From assembly GCA_963727245.1 (NCBI GenBank), contig CAVSFO010000005.1, forward strand, positions 496,001-560,000: a stretch of DNA of 64,000 nucleotides. Reading direction: 5' to 3'. The notes under the pieces are model-generated. The model saw only the letters and a program-made list of their open reading frames with translations. It did no database searches and had not been told where the DNA came from. The translations under genes were made by a program, and so were the position numbers. Of the stretch, positions 57,908-64,000 are shown one piece after another (position 1 is the stretch's first letter; each line of letters begins with the position of its first letter). Origin of the DNA: JBKQVT01 sp963727245 (GTDB lineage: Bacteria > Planctomycetota > Planctomycetia > Pirellulales > Thermoguttaceae).

Positions 57908-59154
57908 TCACCGAAGCACGGGGAGAGATCCGCCCGCGTGGGCGAGCCAGCCGATCGCGGCCCCGCCCAGCACCAGCCACGCCGAATTGACGCGGAAACG
58001 CACCAGCAAGATTGCACTGGTCACCGCCAACACCGCCGTCGTCACATCGAAGATCGCCGCCATGCCCAGTTGCCAGGTCACGACGGCCATCAACGCCAGC
58101 GACGCCACGATGACGCCGTCCAGAAAGGCCCCGGCCAGCGGCGAGCGCCGCAGCCGCGGAACGAGCCAGCCGCTGGCGGCGATGAAGACAAACGAAGGCA
58201 AGAAGATTCCCGCCGTCGCCAGCAGTGCCCCCGCCGGACCGCCGCGCAGATAGCCGATGAACGTGGCCGTCGTGAACACCGGGCCGGGCGTGACCTGGCC
58301 CACGGCCGTGGCGTCCAAGAGTTCCGCTTGCGTCAACCAGTGAAAACGGCTGACCAGATCGTCTTGCAGAAAGGCCAACAGCACGTAGCCGCTCCCATAC
58401 AGCACCGAGCCGACCCTGAGGAAGTAGAAGAAGAGCGGCCGCGGTCCGACCGCCGTCTGGGCCGGGCCGCCCAGTCGGCCGGCGAAGTGACTGGCGGCCA
58501 AAATGCTGCCGGCCACCAGGAGCATGACCACGACCGGCTTAAGTCGATGTCCCCGCCCGGCGCTGGCGCTCGCCCGAGGCCGGCCGCGACTCCGGCCAGA
58601 AGGAGGACCGTGATCGCATCGACGTGGAAGCAGCAGGCCGCCACCGCCGCCGCGGCCAGCACGGCTAGCAACCTGCTCTTGACGGCCTTGCGGCCCAATC
58701 CCCAGAGGGCCTGCAACACCACGGCAATGACCACCGGTTTCACCCCGTAAAGCACGCCGGCGAACTGCGGCAGGCTGCCGTAGTGCAGATAGGCCCAGGC
58801 GATGGCCATGACGATCGCCATGGCGGGGAGGATGAAGCACACGCCGGCGACGATGAGCCCCCGCCAGCCGGCGCGGAGGTAGCCGAGATAGATGGCCATT
58901 TCGGTCGAGTTTGGGCCGGGGATCAAGTTCACCGCGGCCAGCAGATCGAGGAACCGCTCGGGCGTGACCCAGCGGCGGCGGCGGACCAGTTCGTCTTCCA
59001 TCATGGCGATATGGGCGGCCGGCCCGCCGAAGGCCGTGGTCCCCAGGCGGAGGAAGATGAGTGCCAGTTCGCGCAGGCTCGCCCGCGGGCCGCCCTGGGC
59101 CGCTTCAGGCCCGGCGGCCGGTGAGGAATTGGACCTGGAACTCGAATCGCCCAT
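57908..59154 (-). CDS. chrA: chromate transporter family protein (frameshift near 58545)
   Basis: Two-domain CHR transporter of about 415 residues. N-domain: LIFLRLGTTAFGGPAAHIAM, NLIPGPNSTEMAIYLGYLRA and several hydrophobic helices. C-domain, read in another frame after a break in the linker: FLRVGSVLYGSGYVLLAFLQ, DATAVGQVTPGPVFTTATFI and further helices. The duplicated PGP motif is diagnostic. The break needs one indel. It probably exports chromate or related oxyanions; physiological substrate unproven. Confidence 0.86.
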
Positions 59155-59325
59155 GGAACCTCCGCCGGTCGAGGATGGAGGGAAATCGGACGGGCCGCCG
59201 GTCGGCAGATTATTATAGCACGCCAGTCCTCAATCCTTGTCGAGCCCCCCGATGCCGGAATACAATGACCACGGCGAAAGAATGACCGCGTCGAGTTGGA
59301 CGAACCCGGCAAAAGGAGAAAGCCC

Positions 59326-62300
59326 ATGGGCGTCTGGAGAGCGATTCTTGTCACCTGCTGTGTGCTGTTGGCGGCGGCCTGGGCGAGGGCCGGCGATCTG
59401 GCCAGGGAGTTCGCCTCTCCGCCCGAGGCGGCCCGGCCCTGGGTCTACTGGTTTTGGCTCAACGGCAACGTCAACCGCGAAGGCATCACGGCCGACCTGG
59501 AGGCGATGAAGCTCGCGGGCATCGGCGGCGTGCTGATCATGGAAGTCGACCAGGGCGCGCCGGCCGGGCCGGCCCGCTTCGGCAGCCCGGCGTGGCGTGA
59601 GTTGTTCAAGTTCGTCTGCTCCGAGGCGCAGCGGCTGGGGCTGCAAGTGAACATGAACAACGACGCCGGCTGGTGCGGCAGCGGCGGCCCGTGGATCACG
59701 CCCGAATTGTCGATGCAGAAGGTGGTTTGGAGCGAGACGCGCGTGGCGGGCCCGCGGCGATTCCAGGCCGTCTTGCCCCAGCCGCAGGCGATGGCGGACT
59801 TCTACCGCGACATCGCCGTGCTGGCCGTGCCCCAGCCCGCCGGCGACGACGGGAACCTCTCCGACCTTTCGCCCAAGGTGACAACCAGCGAGGGCCGGAC
59901 CGTGGAGGCCAAGAGGATCTTCGACCGCAATACGCCGACGGCCATAACGCTGCCGCGCCCCGACCCCGGCAAGCCGCAATACGTGCAGTTCGATCTAAAA
60001 CAGCCGCTGCGGGCCAGCTCGTTTTCGCTGACGGTACAGGGCGGCGCGGGCGATATCGTCACCCGCGGCGCCTTGCAGGTTTCCCAGGACGGGCGCACGT
60101 TCCGGACGGTCCGCGAGTTCGCCGGCCCGCCGGGGGTCATGACGTTCGACTTTCCTGAAGTCTCGGCGCGGATTTTCCGGATCCTTTTCACGGAGGCGAC
60201 CTCCTGGCTCGACCGGCTGGGGGTTGGCCAGGTGGAAATTTTCTCGGGCTACCGGCTGGAAGATTTCCAAGGCAAGACGGCGCTGGTTACGCGGCACCTG
60301 GTCGCGCCAGCCCAATGGCCGACGGCCCCGCCGGGAGTGGCCATCCCGCGGCGGCAGATCGTCGATCTGACCCCGGCCATGGACCGCGGCGGCCGGATCA
60401 CGTGGGACGTGCCGGCGGGCAAGTGGCTCCTGCTGCGGTTCGGCCACACGACCACGGGCGTGGAGAACCATCCGGCCCCAGCGGCCGGCCTCGGCCTGGA
60501 ATGCGACAAACTCAGCAAGGAAGCCGCCGAGGTGCACTTCAACGCCCTGATGGGCAAGCTCATCGCCGACGCCGGGCCCTTGGCGGGCCAAGGGCGGACC
60601 CTCGTCTCCACGCACATCGACAGTTGGGAGACCGGCTCGCAGAACTGGACGCCGCGGATGCGCGAGGAGTTCCGCAAGCGGCGCGGCTACGATCTGCTGC
60701 CGCTGCTGCCCGTGCTGACCGGCCGCCTGGTCGATAGCCGCGAGGTCTCCGAGCGATTCCTCTGGGACGTGCGGCAGACGGTCTCGGACCTGCTCGTGGA
60801 GAACTATGCCGGCCAAGTGCGCCGCCTGGCCAACCGGCACGGGCTCCGTCTGTCGATCGAAGCCTACGGCGACGTCCCTTGCGACGAGAATGGCCTATGC
60901 CGGCCAGGCGGACGAACCGATGGCCGAGTTCTGGTCGTGGGAGAAGTTCAGCGCAGGCTACAGTTGCACGGAAATGTCGTCTTCGGCCCACACCTACGGC
61001 AAACGCATCCTTGGCGCCGAGGCGTTTACGGCCAACAACCACGAAATGTGGCAGCTCCACCCGGCCGCCGTCAAGGACCTCGGTGATTGGGCGTTCTGCG
61101 AGGGGATCAACCGCTTCGTGTTCCACCGCTATGCCCTGCAACCGTGGCCCGACCGCCGGCCCGGCATGTCCATGGGCCCCTGGGGGCTGCACTACGAACG
61201 CACGCAGACGTGGTGGGACTGCTTGAAGCCTTGGCACGAGTATCTTGCCCGCTGCCAGTACCTGTTGCGGCAGGGCCTGTTCGTGGCCGACATTTGTTAT
61301 CTCCAGCCCGAGGGCGCACCGCGACGCTTTTCGCCGCCCGACAGCGTCTCTGGCGTGCGGCAGGTGGTATCGCCCAAGGCGGATGTTGCTATCGCCATGG
61401 ATCACCGGCCCGGCTACAACTTCGACGGCTGCACGCCGGAAGTGGTGTTGACCCGCATGACCGTCCGCGACGGCCGCATCATGCTTCCCGACGGCATGAG
61501 CTACCGCGTGCTGGTGCTGCCGGCCGTGGAAAGCATGACCCCCGCGCTCTTGGGCAAAGTCAAGGAGTTGGTCGAGGCCGGGGCCACGGTCGTCGCCCCG
61601 TCGCGGCCGCAGAAGTCGCCGAGCCTGGCCGATTACCCCCACTGCGATGCCGAGGTGCGGACGCTGAGCGAAGCGTTGTGGGCCAGCCCGCGCGTGGTCA
61701 CCGGCACGTCGGCCCGGCAGTGGCTGGCCGAGCAGGGCGTGCCGCCGGACTTCCAGGCCGGCCGGCCGCTGCGCCATATCCACCGCCGCCTGCCGGACGC
61801 CGACGTGTACTTCGTCGCCAACGGCGGCCCGGAGAGCTTCCAGACCGAATGCAGCTTCCGCGTCACCGGCAAACAGCCGGAACTCTGGCATCCGGAGACC
61901 GGTCGCATCACGCCGCTGGCCGCCTACGACGAGAAACAGGGCTGCACGCTCGTGCCGCTCCGCTTCGGGCCGGTCGAGTCCGTGTTTGTCGTCTTCCGGC
62001 ACGCCGCGGCCCGACCGGCCGAGCGCGTGGTCTCCGTCACGCGCGACGGCCAGGAATTGCTGGGCGAGGGCCCGCGCGGGCCGCACTCCGGCGGCGACCT
62101 GCCCGCCTTCGACCTGCTGCGCCAGGAAGTCTCGCAACCGGGCGCCTATGTCGTCCGAACCGCCGCCGGGCGCCGCCGCGAAATCTCCGTGCCGGCGCTG
62201 CCCGCCCCGTTGCTGGTCGCCGGCCCTTGGGAAGTGCAATTCCCGGCTGGCTGGGGTGCTCCCGAGCGGATTACGCTGAAGCGGCTGATCTCCTGGAGCG

Positions 62301-62776
62301 AGCACCCGGCGCCGGGCGTGCGCTATTTCTCCGGCACGGCGACCTACCGCACGTCGCTGAGCGTGCCGGCGGAGATGCTCGGCCGCGGCCGCCGCTGGTA
62401 TCTGGACCTGGGCCGGGTCGAGGTGATGGCCCAGCCGACGCTCAACGGCCGGGCGCTGGGCATGCTCTGGAAGCCGCCGTATCGCCTCGACGTGACCGCC
62501 GCCCTGATGCCGGGCGCCAATGCCCTGGAGGTGAAAGTGGTCAATCTCTGGATCAATCGCATGATCGGCGACGAGCAATTGCCGGAGGACAGCGATCGCA
62601 ATCCGGACGGCACCTTGAAACAATGGCCCGCGTGGCTGGAGCAAGGCAGGCCCAGCCCGACGGGCCGCTTCACCTTCACAACTTGGCGGCTGTACAAGCG
62701 GGGTGACCCGCTGGTGGAATCCGGCCTCCTCGGCCCGGTCCTGCTCCGCGCCGCGGAGGCGGTCGAAATAAAGTAA
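59326..62776 (+). CDS. secreted GH106-like glycoside hydrolase (frameshift near 60892)
   Basis: Large exported enzyme of about 1150 residues resembling GH106 alpha-L-rhamnosidases. ATG 59326 (AAAGGAGAA upstream) starts a signal peptide (VTCCVLLAAAWARA). Motifs: YWFWLNGNVNREGITADLEA, GGVLIMEVDQGAP, NMNNDAGWCGSGGPWITPEL, STHIDSWETGSQNWT and SIEAYGDVP, then a one-base shift. The rest has MAEFWSWEKFSAG, AFTANNHEMWQLHPAAVKDL, HRYALQPWP and GPWGLHYERTQTWWD. A galactose-binding-like beta domain closes it. It probably acts on rhamnose-containing polysaccharides outside the cell. Confidence 0.85.
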
Positions 62777-62785
62777 GAGAAGAGA

Positions 62786-62818
62786 ATGGGACGCCGCTGC
62801 TCGTCAACGGCGTCCCAT
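62786..62818. terminator. hairpin between convergent glycosidase and tmRNA genes
   Basis: ATGGGACGCCG (62786-62796) pairs with 62808-62818 around an 11-base loop. It lies directly after the glycosidase stop and ends 10 bases before the tmRNA 3' end. No clear T-tract. Confidence 0.65.
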
Positions 62819-62827
62819 CCTCGCGTG

Positions 62828-63188
62828 TGGAGGCGGCGGGGATCGAACCCGCGTCCCGCGACATTTCCATGTCGGCTTCTACGTGCGTAGTCGGATCATT
62901 TCCGCCTTCACCAACCAAACCCCCAACCGACGGGGTGAATGGCCGGCTAGCCGGCAGCTTTTTTAGTCCCGAGCGTGGCCAGCATCGACCCGGAACGATC
63001 CGGAATTTGTGACCAGCAGTCGGACCTCTCCGGCGAAGGCCCTCAGCCGGGGTTGCCTGTTATTAGGCAGCCATTGCGAGTTGAGACTCGGCAATTAAAG
63101 TTATTGGTCGGCTTTTAACGTGGCCCGCTGACCAACCACGGCACGCCACCGGCACTTCACACTGCCCGGTCGAATCCAGTTCGCCCCC
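62828..63188 (-). ncRNA. ssrA: transfer-messenger RNA (one-piece)
   Basis: Rescues stalled ribosomes. On the minus strand the 5' end GGGGGCGAACTGGATTCGAC is diagnostic and pairs with CGCCTCC at the 3' end, where GGTTCGATCCCCGCC forms the T-arm. The tag reading frame ends in ...ESQLAMAA followed by two stops (TAATAA, about 63058-63065). The exact resume codon was not established. CCA is not encoded. Length about 361 nt. Confidence 0.92.
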
Positions 63189-63275
63189 CAGTTTGGGAAC
63201 AAACCCACTGCTATTATACCATCCGCAATGCGATGGTCCACCCCGTGGTAATCGTTCACGCCCGGGGCGGCGTAA

Positions 63276-63318
63276 GGGGACAGTCCCATTTTCGTCGGAC
63301 GAAAATCGGGACAGTCCC
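63276..63318. repeat. palindromic repeat, family A
   Basis: Hairpin with GGGGACAGTCCCATTTTCG arm, between kdsB and the tmRNA gene. Confidence 0.85.
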
Positions 63319-63343
63319 TGGTTCTTTTCCAAGTCCTCAGCGA

Positions 63344-64000
63344 TCAGCGGCCCTTCTGTCGCCACCGCTCGACGAACTGCCGATAATCCTCCGGCGTGTC
63401 GATGCCGAAAGTCGCTTCGTCGACCACGCCGACCAGGATCCCATAGCCGGCCTGCAACACCCGTAACTGCTCCAGCTTCTCGACCCGCTCCAGCGACGAT
63501 TGCGGCATGAGGGCCAGTTGCAGGAGGAAATCGCGGCGATAGGCGTACAGACCGACGTGCTGGCAGAAATGCGGCGGCTCGGCCGCCAGCAGATCGTCGT
63601 TCCACTCGCGGGCGTGGGGAATGGGGCTGCGGCTGAAATAGAGGGCCCGGCCGGAGGCGTCGAAAACGACCTTCACGCAGGCCGGGTCTTCCAGTTGCCG
63701 GCGGCTGCGGATGGGCGTGGCCAGCGTGGCCATCACCGCCGCCGGCCGCTCTTCTAGCAGGCGAATGACCAGGTCGATCGACTGGCCGGAGAGTTCCGGC
63801 TCATCGCCTTGGACGTTGACGATGATATCGACGCCCGGCAATCGCCGGGCGACTTCGGCGACGCGATCGGTGCCGCTGGCCGCTTGGGGATCGGTCATTT
63901 CCACGTTGCCGCCGAAGGCGCGGACGGCGTCGAAGATTTCCGCCGTGTCGGCGGCGACGCAGATGCCTGTGGGCCGCGTGGCCCGCGAGGCCGCTTCGTA
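63344..64000 (-). CDS. kdsB: 3-deoxy-manno-octulosonate cytidylyltransferase, truncated by window edge
   Basis: CMP-Kdo synthetase for lipid A core assembly. About 219 C-terminal residues are present; the N-terminus lies beyond base 64000. Visible: FGGNVEMTDPQAASGTDRVA, IVNVQGDEPELSGQSIDLVI, VKVVFDASGRALYFSRSPIP, QHVGLYAYRRDFLLQLALMP and FGIDTPEDYRQFV. The DEPEL and SGTDR motifs are typical. Implies a Kdo-containing outer membrane. Confidence 0.96.
   Translation of the reverse strand, partial: YEAASRATRPTGICVAADTAEIFDAVRAFGGNVEMTDPQAASGTDRVAEVARRLPGVDIIVNVQGDEPELSGQSIDLVIRLLEERPAAVMATLATPIRSRRQLEDPACVKVVFDASGRALYFSRSPIPHAREWNDDLLAAEPPHFCQHVGLYAYRRDFLLQLALMPQSSLERVEKLEQLRVLQAGYGILVGVVDEATFGIDTPEDYRQFVERWRQKGR

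Noticed and set aside
60560..62644. 694-residue minus-strand frame opposite the glycosidase
   Set aside because: Composition is that of an antisense frame; glycosidase motifs are on the plus strand.

Overview
The window looks like chromosomal DNA of a Planctomycetota bacterium, probably Pirellulales-like. Evidence: a cysteine-rich YTV-repeat cell-surface protein (21851-23743), a redoxin ending in an SHD1-type domain (52517-53857), a GH106-like glycosidase, many families of dispersed palindromes, high GC, and kdsB at the right edge, which implies a Kdo-bearing outer membrane. No CRISPR array or rRNA was seen.

Layout. 1-8143: trehalose synthesis from maltodextrin (treZ, cut by the left edge, then treY) and two divergent phosphohexomutases. 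8182-13663: an unknown membrane-anchored protein, cupin, rsmD and a secreted cyclophilin. 13747-18715: a TylF-like methyltransferase, an NAD-dependent epimerase and the translation block rpsB-tsf-pyrH-frr. 18933-21017: a VapBC-type pair, tRNA-Gln, a DUF6504-like protein and a cupin. 21851-30224: YTV protein, O-methyltransferase, transglutaminase, groES-groEL, a MazEF-type pair and homocysteine methyltransferase. 30494-37429: metE, purQ, purL and tyrA. 37669-39139: a palindrome-bounded module with a PD-(D/E)XK-like protein and a REP-associated transposase (RAYT).

39355-52164 is a 12.8 kb integrated element in the 3' end of tRNA-Arg(TCG). It is bounded by 44-bp direct repeats with one mismatch. 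It carries a tyrosine integrase, serine recombinase, HTH regulator, DNA methyltransferase, primase-polymerase/AAA protein, a phage scaffold-like protein and a string of small orphan genes. Between these lie G-rich low-complexity blocks, a GGC/GGA microsatellite and repeated leader hairpins. No capsid, portal or terminase gene was recognised, so it resembles a phage satellite or defective prophage.

52517-64000 returns to chromosome: redoxin, LssY_C protein, MBL hydrolase, LamG and beta-propeller-like proteins, chromate transporter, glycosidase, tmRNA and kdsB.

Caution: at least a dozen genes, including groEL and purL, are broken by single indels, usually inside GC-rich runs. That points to base-level errors in the assembly rather than true decay. 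Affected genes are annotated at full length with the break position stated.
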